A stretch of DNA of 64,000 nucleotides from Blasia pusilla (taxonomy: Eukaryota > Marchantiophyta > Marchantiopsida > Blasiales). The translations under genes were made by a program, and so were the position numbers. This document shows positions 35,350 to 47,000 of the stretch, piece after piece; the stretch's first letter is position 1; each line of letters starts with the position of its first letter. The stretch covers positions 5,456,001 through 5,520,000 of the forward strand of contig CM114271.1 in assembly GCA_050084515.1 (NCBI GenBank), read 5' to 3'. Under the pieces are notes generated by a model. It worked only from the letters and a program-made list of their open reading frames with translations, was not told where the DNA came from and ran no database searches.

Positions 35350-37138
35350 TCAATACCTCTTAGCACGTTGAAGAACACGGTCTCGCTCCTTGGCACTCAC
35401 TATGCTTGGCACCCTACTGGTCCGTAGGAACTCCAACACCAACGCATCATCATGAATATCACGCTGATGCGTACCACCATCTCCAACCTTAGGATCTGAA
35501 GGCTGGCCATCTAACCTCTGACTATAGTAAGATGTCATGTGGTCCTCCATACTAGAGTCCACCCCTAACCAACATAAAAAGGCAGATGCATGCCAACCTG
35601 GGACCATCTCCTCATCAACCTCACCACGCCATCGAGCCTTAGTTGCATCCTCTTGGCTAGTATATGGGTTCCTACTCAACCCATGAGCATCAAGGTTGGC
35701 AACTCCAGGTCTATGTACCACCTGGAAGTCATACTCCTATAAGATAAGAGCCCACCATACAAGCTTCCCTGCAAGCTTGTCAGACTCCATCAACCACTTG
35801 AGCGGTTGGTGATCAGTAACAAGGGTAAACTATGTGCCAAACAAGTAACACCTAAAGTGTGCCACAACCCACACTACTGCTAAGCACTCTCCCTCATATG
35901 AACTATAGCGCGACTCCGTTGCATTATTCGAACGACTTGCATAGGCCACCACAAACTCCATGTGCTCATCATCATGTTGTGTCAACACCGCTCCAAGTCC
36001 CAACCTACTCCAATAAGTGTGTAACTGAAATGGGCGCCCTCTGATAGGTCTCCTCAAGATAGGCGCCGTCACCAATTGGGCCTTGAGCTCCACAAAAGCT
36101 CTCTCCTGATAACCTCCCCAATGCCACTCATGATCTGATTTCAGAAATTGCTTCAAAGGCTTTGCCATAGCACTAAATCCCTTCACATACCTCCGATAGT
36201 AGTTCGCCAATCCCATGAATGCCCGAACTCTACTCACATCTACCAGACGAGGAATAAGTGCAATAGCCTCCACCTTTGCTTGCTGAACTCCCAAACCACC
36301 TGGATAGATCACATGACCCAAGTACTCAACATCCTCATGGAAGAACTTACACTTTCCTGGATGCAAACGTAGACCATGAGCTTTCAACCGCTCAAACACA
36401 ATCTGCAAATGTATCTGATGCTCCTCCACTGTGTTACTGAACACCAAGATATCATCAATGTAACACTGAACAAAATCCAACCCTGCTAGGATCCTGTCCA
36501 TCACTTCTCTGAAACTCGGCAGTTGCATTCTTCAACCCAAAGAGTAAAATTTTCCACTGGTACAAACAATCCTTGCCATGAGAGTTGACACCCCAAAATG
36601 CTGTCTTGGCCTTGTCACTCTCCCGAATCGGCAACTGATGGTATCCTGCCGGAAGATCCAAAGTACTGAAAATCTTTGTCTGTCCCACCACATCAAAGAT
36701 CTCCTCATGTGTAGGCATGGCATACCTATCAGTCTTGGTCTGCCGATTGATAGGACGATAATCTCCACACATCCGCCCATCCGTGTAGTTGCCATGCACA
36801 TCCTTTTTAGCAAGCATGACAGTGGCTGATGCATACTCTCCATGCGACAACTCCACTAATCTAGCCTCCAAAAGGTCCAACGTCCCACTCTGAATCAGGT
36901 TCCTCTCCATATCACCATATCGGTAGGGACGACAAAAGATTGGCATATCACTAGCCAAATCAATCCGTATACCGGGTCCAACCAAAGCACCCAACTCCTT
37001 CATGCTAAAGGCAAAACAACTCCTATAAGCACGTAGGCACTGTGTCAAGCGTCGTTTCTCACCTCCCGTAAGCTTGGGCCCAAGTAATGGCTCCCAAGTC
37101 TCCTCCACTGGCACACTAGAGGGAGAGGATGACACCAT
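35350..37138 (-). pseudogene. Element B reverse transcriptase and RNase H
   Basis: The frame 37138-36455 starts in a linker (WEPLLGPKLTGGEKRRL) and enters RT with CRPYRYGDMER, SATVMLAKKD, GRMCGDYRPIN and STLDLPAGYHQLPI. A frameshift near 36490-36540 leads to the frame 36528-35830, with the catalytic CYIDDILVFS, GHVIYPGG, then the connection and RNase H (FQLHTYWSRLGLGAVL, where the first catalytic Asp appears as Tyr, and YSSYEGECLAVVW). A TAG at 35830-35832 and a further break separate the RNase H end (VHRPGVANLDAHGLSRN, 35721-35350). Confidence 0.9.
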
Positions 37139-37369
37139 TGGCTGCTACGCAACCCCCTCACAAGATGGTACACCCTTAGCTACTTCATCATCTGACCAAA
37201 TAACTCCTCCACAAGCATGAGCAACCAACTCCACATGCCCAGCCATAACATCCCATTTACTCCAAGGATGCAAAATACTACTCTCCTCAAAAAATGCCTC
37301 TACCTTCCCGGTAGCCATCGAGCTCATCACAAGGGGTGAAAGACCCACAGACATAGTCCGAAGTCGACG

Positions 37370-38338
37370 TTGCTCGGCCATACCAAGACTCAAAATCCAG
37401 GTCAAACAATTCAAGTCCATGGCCTGACCCAAGACATGACGTCGTGAACCCTAAAAAATGGAAGCAACCATTGTCACACCAGTAGCAAATCCCATCGCTC
37501 GCTCTCTCATCAGCGTTAGGCTCCACCAACTGTCGCACATAAAAATCCCATACAATCCCAGGACCACCTTCCCTGTAGGCATGTGACGAGGGAAAACTCA
37601 CAAATATGGGTAGTGCCATCCTAGGCTGGCCCACACGGTTCACCACTGCCATGGGTGATCGATCAATAACCCTCACTACCTAAGAAAGTCGCCCAATATC
37701 CAAGATACTATCCATTGTAAGGCAAGGATCCCGGTGCACTGCATCATATGCTCGACGTAGAACCTCCCTAGGCAACAAGTTTGTCCACCACAAGCGTGGC
37801 CGATGTGCACGCGAGCCAACTTGCGTTGCATCCAACAACACCGCTGGTCCAATCCAAGACCGCACCTCATGCACACTCGCATCATCCGGGTCCGAGTGTC
37901 ACCCAACAATGGAACATTCTCCAGAATGTAAGTTGGAGCATGTGCCTGATGAACCTGAAGATGTCGTAATACCCATAACATTTCCCCAAACAATCGAGAC
38001 CTAGGGTCGTGTAATCCCTCACCACGACCAACACGTGTATGACCCTGACATGGCCATCCAGCAATCACCAAATCCACAGGACCAACCCTCTCAAGGTCCT
38101 GCGCTCCCAACAATGTAGTGTGTGACGACAAAGCACGGTGGCACCCACGAATAGCTGATGGCGGAAACAACTCAGGAAATCTCGCATCAACTGACCAATA
38201 TGTCGGGATGAGACTCTCTTGGTCGTCTCATCTTACTCCACATACACGTATCTCCGTACAAGAATACCGGCTTGCAACACTACAACCAAACCAGTGCTAA
38301 TCCTACCAAAGAGATCTAACACACAAATGCCCTCCAGA
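37370..38338 (-). pseudogene. DNMT3-like cytosine-5 DNA methyltransferase domain in element B
   Basis: The C5-methyltransferase motifs occur in canonical order over about 320 codons. Motif I is VLDLFGRISTGL at 38290-38322 (the usual second Gly of the loop is Arg). Motif IV is GPVDLVIAGWPCQ with the catalytic Cys codon at 38048-38050. Motif VI is YILENVP with its Glu codon at 37919-37921. Motif VIII is DATQVGSRAHRPRLWWTNL. Near the C-terminus are RAMGFATGV and HVLGQAMDLNCLTWIL, matching motifs IX-X. The linear motif order excludes the rearranged DRM type, and the motif VIII context resembles DNMT3. Lesions: TAA 38233-38235, frameshifts near 38180, 37880 and 37505, and TAG 37677-37679 and near 37453. 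It lies between protease and RT and most likely was part of Pol. The host DNMT3 or an unrelated C5 enzyme could be the source. Confidence 0.85.
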
Positions 38339-38343
38339 GGATA

Positions 38344-39084
38344 CTACCATACAATGGGTGTAGTATCCAAAGGGGATAACCCAACTGGACTAGAAGTAGG
38401 AGTCCGCCGTGGGGCCTCCTCTTCCTCATGAGGTATAACAACCTCACACCAAGCCTCATGCACTAGGCGATCAGCCTCCTCCCGTGGTGCACCGCCTGAA
38501 CTCCAAAGTGGCACATCTAACGATGAGGATACCACTGCTGCAAAACTAGGGACCTCCTCTACCTCTTCATGCACAGGAGAATCCATAACAGAAAGGTTAC
38601 CCTCCAAAAAGTCTCCTGGCCAAGTGACTACTCCATAGAAACCAGCCACCGATGCTAACACTGTTGGGGAAGACCCTCCTGGTCGAGCCCCATAAATAAA
38701 TCTCACAGGAACATGGCTCATACGTCCATCCCCGGACTGCCAACCATGTCTATAAGACGTTGTCTCATTCCAGTAGTCCATCTGAAAATCCATCGGGTAC
38801 AATATTGCTCCTCCAACTAGTACATCATACGACTCGGCTGATGTGACCATTGCAGGTACTCCCAACCTCGAGCTATCAGTTGCATGATCTGGTCTCAACT
38901 GTACAGACAACTTCTCCCGAGTCATGAAATGAGACCTATCATTGGTTCCTCCAAGTGATGTCTGAATCTGGAATGGGCAAGGCTCAAGCTCTGACCTCCG
39001 AATACCCAAACCAATACATGCCGCCTTTCCCAACATCAAAGGTTGGGCACCAGAGTCTAACAAGACTCTATCTGGTCTATACAC
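38344..39084 (-). pseudogene. Element B aspartic protease region
   Basis: A 246-codon open frame. The retropepsin active site reads VLLDSGAQPLMLGKAACIGLGI (Asp-Ser-Gly), and a later LVGGAILYPMDFQMDYW block resembles the second half of a gypsy protease. The acidic, serine-rich tail (EEVEEVPSF, IPHEEEEAPRR) forms a linker into the methyltransferase domain that begins within a few codons of the frame's end. Two stops lie just upstream, separating it from the Gag-side frame. Confidence 0.75.
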
Positions 39085-39255
39085 CTATCATGTAAGACTC
39101 ACCAATCGGAATATCCCACTCTGGTTGTCCAACATACATACACCAGGTGTAAGCCTCTCACGATCAATGGCTGGCCGGGCTGGTAATGGATCCATCTTCG
39201 CCGCTGCTGCCTGCCAAGTAGCACGGATACTCAATGCTACACATGACATAGGGGG

Positions 39256-41029
39256 TCACTCCACTCCAACATCCTCATCACGTGTAGCCGTAACACTCCC
39301 GCGTTCACACAACGTGGCTGCAAGCTGAAATACAGGAGTGAAGTCAACTCCTAAAGCCATCAACTCCGTGGCTGAAAACAATGGGGATGCCAACACTGAA
39401 GTTGCCATCCGCAATACTGCACTGGATGCTGCATCCGTATCTACCACACGCGATGTAGATGCCTCAGTCCCCACTGTAGGCTCCATAGGTTGCATAGGAA
39501 CCATGGATGGAGTCCTAAGCACCTCAGACAACAAGAATGACTGGGGAAGCCTAGCCTACCTCCCAGCCTCACTCCTCTGTGGGTCCAACTCCACAGTAGC
39601 ACCACGTGGCTCTGACGCTCGAGTGGCTGCTCTTATAACTGCAGCTGATGCCTCAACCTGTGCTGCACTTGGCATATAAGAGAGATCATCCCCTCCATAA
39701 GAGGTGGAAGCCCCTGCTCCCGAACCTGCTCTATGCTGGGTATCAGCCATAGTACCCAACCTCTGCTCCAACTGCTCAATCTTGGCAGCCATAGCTGACT
39801 CTGTTGTAGTGGTAGGGGTAGCCACCGTAGGCTCTCCAACCACTGGTCCACCTCTACCACCTCGGCCTCTCAGAGCTACTCCACCACGTTCGCGGCCTGA
39901 TCTCAACTCTAGATGAAGATCAAAGCAACGCTCTGGAGGATGACTTGGTCTCCCGCAATGATCACACTGAGTTGGGGCCGACTGAGGCCCATCCTCCAAA
40001 GTCCGTCTCCCATCCTCTTGGGGACAAAACCTCCTAACATGATCACCTCCACATGTCCAACATGACTGTCCTTGCTACGGGGCAGAAAATGAAGGCAATG
40101 GTCTCTGCGCAAGTGTCCCTCTAGGACCTAACTGAGGTTGGGTGTACCCCCCACAACTCCCACTACTACTACCACCACCACTACTACGAGATTGTGAGGT
40201 GAACTGCTGAACACGAGAAGTAGTAGTTGTATCCCTATTGAATGCGGATGTCACCACTCTCTCCTCCAACATGTTAAGCTCAATCTTCTCAGATAGAGCA
40301 AACACCTAGATCAATGTGGGTGAATCATCACTCATAAGAGTAGCATCACGTACCCTGCGGCGCAACTCTCTGTCCAAGATCCCATACCAAAACGGATGCT
40401 CGAGCCTCGGTCCACACCTGGGTAATCTGAAATCAAGCGTTGCATACGAGTGTATGCCTCACGAAGACTCTCACCAGTCTTTCGCTCAAATTCCTGAAGA
40501 CTCCTCAACTTCTCTGTCTTCACTCCCTGATAGTTCTTCTTCAACCTCTTGAAGAACTCTGCAATCGGGCTGAATGATGGTGGGGCACTAGTACCTCCAC
40601 TAGTATCCCCACTGGTACCCCCACTCCGGCTCGTACTCGTACCACTCAACGTCGGGTTGGCTATCATAGTAGGAGCACTACTACCAATACCACCATGGGT
40701 GATAGACACATATCACACCACAACATCTGCATATCACACCACGTATCAAACTCCTCAATGAAGTCCTCCAACTCAATGGTGCCCACTGCACTTGAGTATC
40801 GTCGTAGGCCCTTCATGGCCCCATATATCCCATCCAAGTCCGAAATCAATGGAGCTGCAACATTCGATAACAACGTAGAAGACTCACTGTTTGGAACACC
40901 CTCGTCCTCCTCTTCATCAACCGTCAAAAGTGGAAAAGATAGCCGATACCTCAATCCACTCCGTGTAAAACTACCACTGTCCGCACCACGGTCCCCAACC
41001 AGACCACCAGACAGCTCCGTGATGACCAA
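39256..41029 (-). pseudogene. Element B Gag
   Basis: Several frames together form a Gag. An N-terminal segment (MKGLRRYSSAVGTIELEDFIEEF) is followed by a capsid-like block (EFFKRLKKNYQGVKTEKLRS, ESLREAYTRMQRLISDYPG) and FALSEKIELNMLEERV. Two zinc knuckles follow: CWTCGGDHVRRFC (shortened spacing) and CDHCGRPSHPPERC (CX2CX4HX4C). After these comes an RGG-like basic stretch and a short coiled segment (AAKIEQLEQRLGTMAD). The chain is broken by frameshifts near 40690 and 40330 and by an in-frame TAG near 40306. A further frame 39534-39256 continues toward the protease. Confidence 0.75.
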
Positions 41030-41100
41030 CGCCGATGCCGCACCACCACCAAATCACCACCACTAAGTAACCAAGTGACGTCGATGTCGCTGTACTATTC

Positions 41101-41540
41101 TAGCTCTACTAGCTATGGGTGTAGGAAAACTAACCTGTCATCACCACAAGAAGCCTCCCACGGTCTACTGGTCACCACTCCAGCCTCACTACCGGTAGCA
41201 CACAAGAGTGAAACTACTCTGGAAATCAGCGTCAACCCTAACAATGGGCGCGCAAGCAAGAAGCAACGATGGAGGGGATCCAAACACAAGAAGTTAAACG
41301 ACAACCCTCTAATCGCAAATGCAAATCAAGGTCATACAATCCACCAAACGTGGCACCCCCTGAATCCACATAATCCACCACACAATTCTAACACAATAGC
41401 TACTCCGCTGATAGTCAATGACGTGCTAGTCGCACTCGTAGCACCTGAAAATATCACCTGCATGGAGAGGCTACACCGTACTATACGCTAGAGGTCCATC
41501 AACCAAAAACCCGAGATGCATAAAGCGCCTAACACATCTC
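41101..41540. other. Unassigned; possible 5' leader of element B
   Basis: I find neither the element B LTR sequence nor an obvious primer-binding site here, and no host gene. It may be the 5' untranslated part of element B or flanking DNA. Confidence 0.3.
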
Positions 41541-42500
41541 TGGACAGCACCAAATGAGGTACACCAGTGTGTACACTGGCATAGTTAAGAACTCTGCAGT
41601 TAAGCGTTTTCCAGGCAGAATAGCCCAAAGAAGGGCGACCAATTATGCAACACTCAACTCACAAATCCTGCAAAAACTGCCTCACGCCCAAGCAAGCAAG
41701 CTTGCTTGCTTGCTCCTTGCTCCTTGCTCCTTACTCCGGCTCTCACGCCCCGAGCTACCAGGAGTTGCCTCGAAACGCCAAGAAATGCTCGAGACATACC
41801 CTATTCGCCACGCTTTGCCATGCTTCGCTATGGAGAGAGGCCCAACCAAGGCGCCCCCAATGGGATAGGCGTCTCCAACAACGGACGAATCACCAACCTA
41901 CCAGCCCCTCCGATCTGCTGTCCACCATAGCCAGTCCTTGAGCTAGTTTGCAAAATTTTGATTAGCAATTACTCCACAAATCCTCGACCAAAATTGAATC
42001 TGTTTCGACCAGAATTCAATTGGCCACCATAGCTATCTCTCCACAAAAAATTAGTTACAACCAAGCTCTACACTGTGAGCTAAAAATCAGACAAACTTAT
42101 TGTCCATACACCTCAAGAATCGCAAATCCGACAGCGCTTCCGCCCAGATTCATACACACAGAAATCCGTAACGCTCCATACACTCAAACAGATAGCTTCA
42201 CATGAGAGCACAATACAGAGAGCAATAGGAACCTCTCACCCTTCCATTTATATATATATATCACTAATACATTCGAAAATACATGGCACTGGCGTTAGTG
42301 GAACAAAGCCACATGACGTGGACCCCCGAGTGTCCACCAAATGACACGTGCCAAGCTCAGTACTCGGAGGACCTGTGGTGGGACCCATTATCCAGTTCCT
42401 TGACTCTTTTCGGTCCCAATCGTCTTCCGGAACCTTACGACCTTTCTCCCCTTCGCCCGCGCTCTCGTGGAAATGTTACCGATTGACGTTAAACGTTAGT
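41541..42500 (+). promoter_or_regulatory. Upstream region of the ABC1-type kinase gene
   Basis: It contains a G-box (GACACGTGCC, CACGTG at 42345-42350) and a second ACGT element (TGACGTGG at 42314-42321), typical plant bZIP/bHLH sites. Further upstream are a (TA)n tract near 42248-42261, a 22-bp perfect palindrome (41690-41711) and GCTCCTT heptamer repeats (41713-41734). The TATA-like tract could also serve a minus-strand transcript, so a bidirectional promoter or a buried LTR cannot be excluded. Confidence 0.45.
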
Positions 42501-44042
42501 AATTCCGTGTGAATTACACCTTCGCCATCGAAAGATCCTACAGTTTTCCTGCGTTGCGGAAACTCCGCATTGATTTCAGAGCTTGTCGGAGCAAAGCATA
42601 TGCTGGATCGGATTCTCTCCTCGAATTGTCCGCCGTGCGTCGCAAGCTTGCGGAGGAGTTTGCGAGATATGTTTTTCTCCGTGGATTCTTTCGGAGGTTT
42701 TTTGCCCTTCCAGATCCGGTTCATACGATCTTTGCTGATCCCGTGAATTTTTGTGCCGCGTTTTCTTTCGTGAAGGCGCCCTCGGGTCTTGATTGGCGGC
42801 TCGTTTCTCGCGCGCCTCAGGTGTGTGGCGTGTTCGTTGTAGTCATTTTTGCTACTGTCTGTAGTCTGAAGCGCATACCGTTTTTAGCGATGGGTTCAAT
42901 TTTTGGAATTTCGGATTTTTCATGATGCCGAACCGCGTGTGATTGCTTCCTTTGTAGAGTGATTCCACATTTATGATACACTTAATTTTCTGCGCTTGCT
43001 TTCATCCCAAGTTGAAGTATCCCGCGGCTCTCTTTCTCTATGTCCTTCGCATGCTCCCGTGTCTTTCCTTTCATTATGCTGTCTCAATGCTTGTGCTCGC
43101 AATTTATGTCGGACATTCCTGAAACCTGAGTTGTGATGTCTTCTTTTTCCGTGGAAGTCCATTTGTAAATTTGCGATCTTTCTTTCAGCCTGGCATTCAA
43201 TTTCTGAGGAGCACAGAGTAACAAAGACCTTATTTTTTTTCGCTGAAGCTCAGAGCCAAAAAACCTGATAAGAATTTCCAGGGTAATCTCATCTCTTGTA
43301 CCCTATAGTCTTCGAGTTTTTGTGGATGGACGCCTGGAGGAATTGAATGGTAGCCATGTACATTTAGTGATTGAAGTGTATGTAGTAAAAGCTATAGCAC
43401 TCGATCTTTTGTCTTGCAACGTGCGCCTTCGCAGTGGTGCGTTGAAGTGAGATTTTCATTGAAGAAGTTGCCATCTATATCATTTTTTGGGAGCAATTCT
43501 GGAACAAAAGGGTGGGTATGGCATTCAAAGATAACGCTGCTACCACTAGAAGAGCCTTATGGCGCTCCCTATCCGCCTGGCATGACCGCCATAATGAATG
43601 TGAATGCTCGATTACAACTACCGTCTGGATGAGGAGTGTTCGTTAGTGGATTCAGGTACCGCTAGTCAACGGAATTTTCATTCGACTGCCCTGATCTCCT
43701 TAGCACCCTAGAAACGACGAAGTAAATCTGATACAACGGTCTTAAGATAAATTTGGTTATGCTCTAGTGTGAGTGACAGTGGATATGCCCAAGATAAACT
43801 GGCTTCTAAAATTTGGCGCTTAAGAAAATTACGAACACGGGTTGATTTTTCAGGTGTTTGAATGAGAGGGGATGTTTGACGAGAATTTGTCACCTTACGA
43901 TTCCGTCCGATCTAAATCTCATGTAGGCTCCTCGTTTTTTATTTAGAGCACCACCAATTGCTCGGCCGATTGCTATGTGTCGATTAGAGAAAAGAGATTG
44001 ATGAGTTAACTTCGTGTGCAGGTATTTCAAAACATATTAGGT
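42500..44042 (+). other. Probable 5' UTR exon(s) and leader intron of the ABC1-type kinase gene
   Basis: The start codon at 44043 lies 21 bases after a likely 3' splice site (TTCGTGTGCAG, ending 44021), so the leader must be spliced. A GC-richer block at about 42500-42820, ending at CCTCAG followed by GTGTGT, is the best candidate for the 5' UTR exon. It has an open frame, but I recognise no protein in it. Confidence 0.4.
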
Positions 44043-47000
44043 ATGCGTTTCTTGTCTGCGATCAACGTGAAACGCATCTTTCACGTCGTTCAGGCGAATT
44101 TTTCGGGAAAGAACGCCAATGCAGTCCGATTGGGAAGCCACCGAGATCAATTGTTATCTCCGCCAACTATTCATCGGGGTGAAATTCATTCTAATAGCGC
44201 GGAAACATACCATCTAGTTTCCGGTGGTGCTCTGTATGCACACAATGCAAATAGCCTTAGAAATGTGCTTCAAGCTACCAAGTTGTTGATGGCTTCTGTG
44301 ATCGTTGGATCCTGGCGATGGGAAAGCGTCAGAAAAGAAACCGTGAAATTCACCAAAAGTCGTATGGGACAGTCTAATTACTGGGCTGATGTGCGAAATT
44401 TCTTTCAACCGAAAGATCCTAAAATAATATTCTTGGAGGAAAAAAGTTTTTTAAAGCCGTTTCATCAAGCGCTTCCATGGAGACCTGTACTATTCGTGAC
44501 TCTAGCTGACAGCAAAGGTCAGGTATTTTTCCTGTCACCCCTCACGTGAATGGCTGTTGGACATCTGCTCCTAACAAAGGAGGCTAGGAGAGATGGGCCT
44601 AATTGGTGCTTGTACGTATTCAACGCCCATACTTGTCTGTTTCCGATGCAACCACACCATTGTACTACTTACATCTGCGCTTCCCGGTGGAAAGATGGAT
44701 GACATCAGAACATGTCTCAGATCTTTGAAGTGTACATTGCCTGAGCTGTCCCACCACGCGTCGTCACATAAGAAATTAATCGTTTGCATGCGCTTGATCT
44801 AGTCGGTTGGAGGATATGCATTTGCTGTTGTTCGTTCTTTTAATTGAGTTTACCAAATTCAGCGGATTCATCGAATTAGGAAAAGATTGGAAGTATTCAA
44901 AGAATCGAATTAAGAAAAGAAAGGTCCTCAAATACTCGTTAGAGGTAATCTGCTCTTTATATCTTTTCTTAAACCGATTAAAATTGTTGTGATTCGGATC
45001 ATCAGTCAGTTAAATCTATAGTCGTGATCAATTTTTGTACAGATGGTGATGAGGTCGCTGGGTTTTATTTTGGGAGGATCCGTGTCCTGGAGAGATGGAT
45101 CGACACCTGTGGCTGAGCAGTTACATGGCAAAATGATAATAAACAGCATGAATCCTCTTCGTCTTTCTATAAGTGAGCAGATAGCTGCACTTCTGCGTAT
45201 GGTGAGTTAGCCGTCCTTCACCAAATCTACCTTCTTTGGTAGTGATATCTCTGATCGATCTGATCAGCGATACTGTAGCGTCGCTCAGAAACTATGTCCT
45301 TGTACAAATGAGTGTCGATGTCAATTATTTTCTGAAAATCGTCTACTGCGTCTCACAATATAGAGGGAGCTCACAGAATTCGAACTTATCTGTCTGCACT
45401 AGACTTCGCAATGAGCAACGTAGTTCTCAGCTCTCGTATTAAGCAACATAGAGTCTTGTTGGTTTGCTCTGATCAAATCTCAAATGATAGCATTGGATGA
45501 AAACTAATATCCTGATGTGTTTCTGAATATTGTTTTACATGACAAAGACAGTTGAAACAATGTCGCTTATATCCAGGGCAATTTACCTCTTGGCCCTTTT
45601 CACTCCATCGCTTATTCTTGGGACATTTTCAGACAGGTTTGGTGCCAAACTGCGAGTATACTGGCTCCAACTCCTACTCGCAACGCTTGAGCACGCAGGT
45701 TTTTCCAATCTCTTCTGTGCAACTAAAGCAAAAATTAAATAAACTAGAGTTGGAAAATGACGAGTTTTTGGGCTGTGTTGTTGAGTTTTATTGCAGAATT
45801 TTGTTTCTGCTTTTATTGATTCTAAAAGAGGATGCTTTCGTTTCTGACTCTAGGCCCTGCCTTCATAAAGTGGGGACAGTGGGCTGCAACACGTCCCGAT
45901 GTTTTCCCACCAGATATCTGCTCCTGGCTCGCAAAATTACACATGGCGGTGAGCGTGGCCTTGGCATTCACATTTTAGGAGTCTTAGTGCCTCCAATATT
46001 TTAGTATCAATGAAAAATTTCCAAAATCTTTGCAACTTTATGTCAGTGCCTGCCGTGTTGCCATTAAAACTTTACAGATTTGGAACCTTGGTGTTTATTC
46101 TGTTGTCAAAAAGTTTCTTATTTAGATCATAGCGATACTTACTGCGGTTCCATACTATTTCAATACAAGTTCTGCCTTAGTTGGCTATAAGTGCGGATTA
46201 CGAATTGTAATCAATGGGATTCCTCTCATCTTGTAATCAGCACCTATTACAGATCAGACACTGTGAAATCGCTGGCATGAGATAGATCTTCTACTCCAGA
46301 TTCTTGGCTGAGCTGATCAAGGTCTGGAATGAGTATTCTCTGTGAAGTAAATCGTCACAAAGCTGAAGGTTTAAGTTTTGATGGTGTCAACTTTGTGAGC
46401 ACGTTTGTGCTGTTAGTGTTCTCATTTGTGGTTACCCTACCCTGGAAGTTGTCTGTCCATGTCTGTCCCTTGGTGTGTGCTCCATCCTGCCTAATGAAAT
46501 TGACACATACCTTGTCGTGTGTGGTAGACAGGCACCCTCACATACCTTCCAACAAACCAGAAAGATCTGTGAGAAGGCTTTTAGGGCTCCACTGGAGGAC
46601 ATCTTTGAAGATTTTTCAGAAGAGCCTGTTGCCTCTGGGAGTATAGCACAGGTGTGCAACACTCTTGATCGATTGTTTTAATCTTTTGGATCTTGTCTCA
46701 AACCTTCAGGTTTCGCATCCTAAGTTTCCATGATTGTTGATCTTGGAGTGATGCATTTGTTGTCTCAAATATTGCAGGTTCACAAGGCAGTTTTGAAACA
46801 GCGAGGTTCGAATGGCAGTACGGGACAAATTGTAGCCGTTAAGGTATCTCAACGTTGGGATCAATAGGCTTTTGGGTATTGGTAATATTACAACATTGGA
46901 AAAATTTTGCGAGAAGATGTATTGATTTGATTCGAAGAATTCAGAGATCATTCTGTGATGGCACTTTTGTTAACAACACATCTAAATGACATGTCATCAC

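Larger units (their letters stand above)
33367..41100 (-). mobile_element. Element B: Ty3/gypsy retrotransposon carrying a cytosine methyltransferase and a PHD finger
   Basis: On the minus strand the domain order is Gag with two CCHC knuckles (41029 to about 39560), protease (39084-38344), a DNMT-type cytosine-5 methyltransferase (about 38338-37370), reverse transcriptase and RNase H (37138-35350), integrase and a PHD finger (35268-34018), a noncoding tail, a polypurine tract and an LTR. No chromodomain is present; the PHD finger takes its place. Many stops and frameshifts show that the copy is dead, yet all domains are readable. The 5' LTR and primer-binding site were not found, so the right border is approximate; sequence to about 41520 may still be its 5' region. 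Confidence 0.88.

Noticed and set aside
37370-38338. Bacterial contamination or a restriction-modification enzyme as the source of the methyltransferase domain
   Set aside because: It is embedded in order between gypsy protease and RT, shares the same base composition and the same type of decay, and resembles the DNMT3 motif VIII context.
39338-41491. Plus-strand open frames over element B gag (for example 39338-39679, 40695-41066 and 41075-41491)
   Set aside because: Those at 39338-41066 are reverse-strand shadows of the gag frame, and the one at 41075-41491 lies in the unassigned leader region. All are of low complexity or lack domains.
41541-42290. 5' LTR of element B
   Set aside because: It has a TATA-like tract, but no similarity to the 3' LTR (33367-33842) and no primer-binding site was found. 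A host promoter is the simpler reading.
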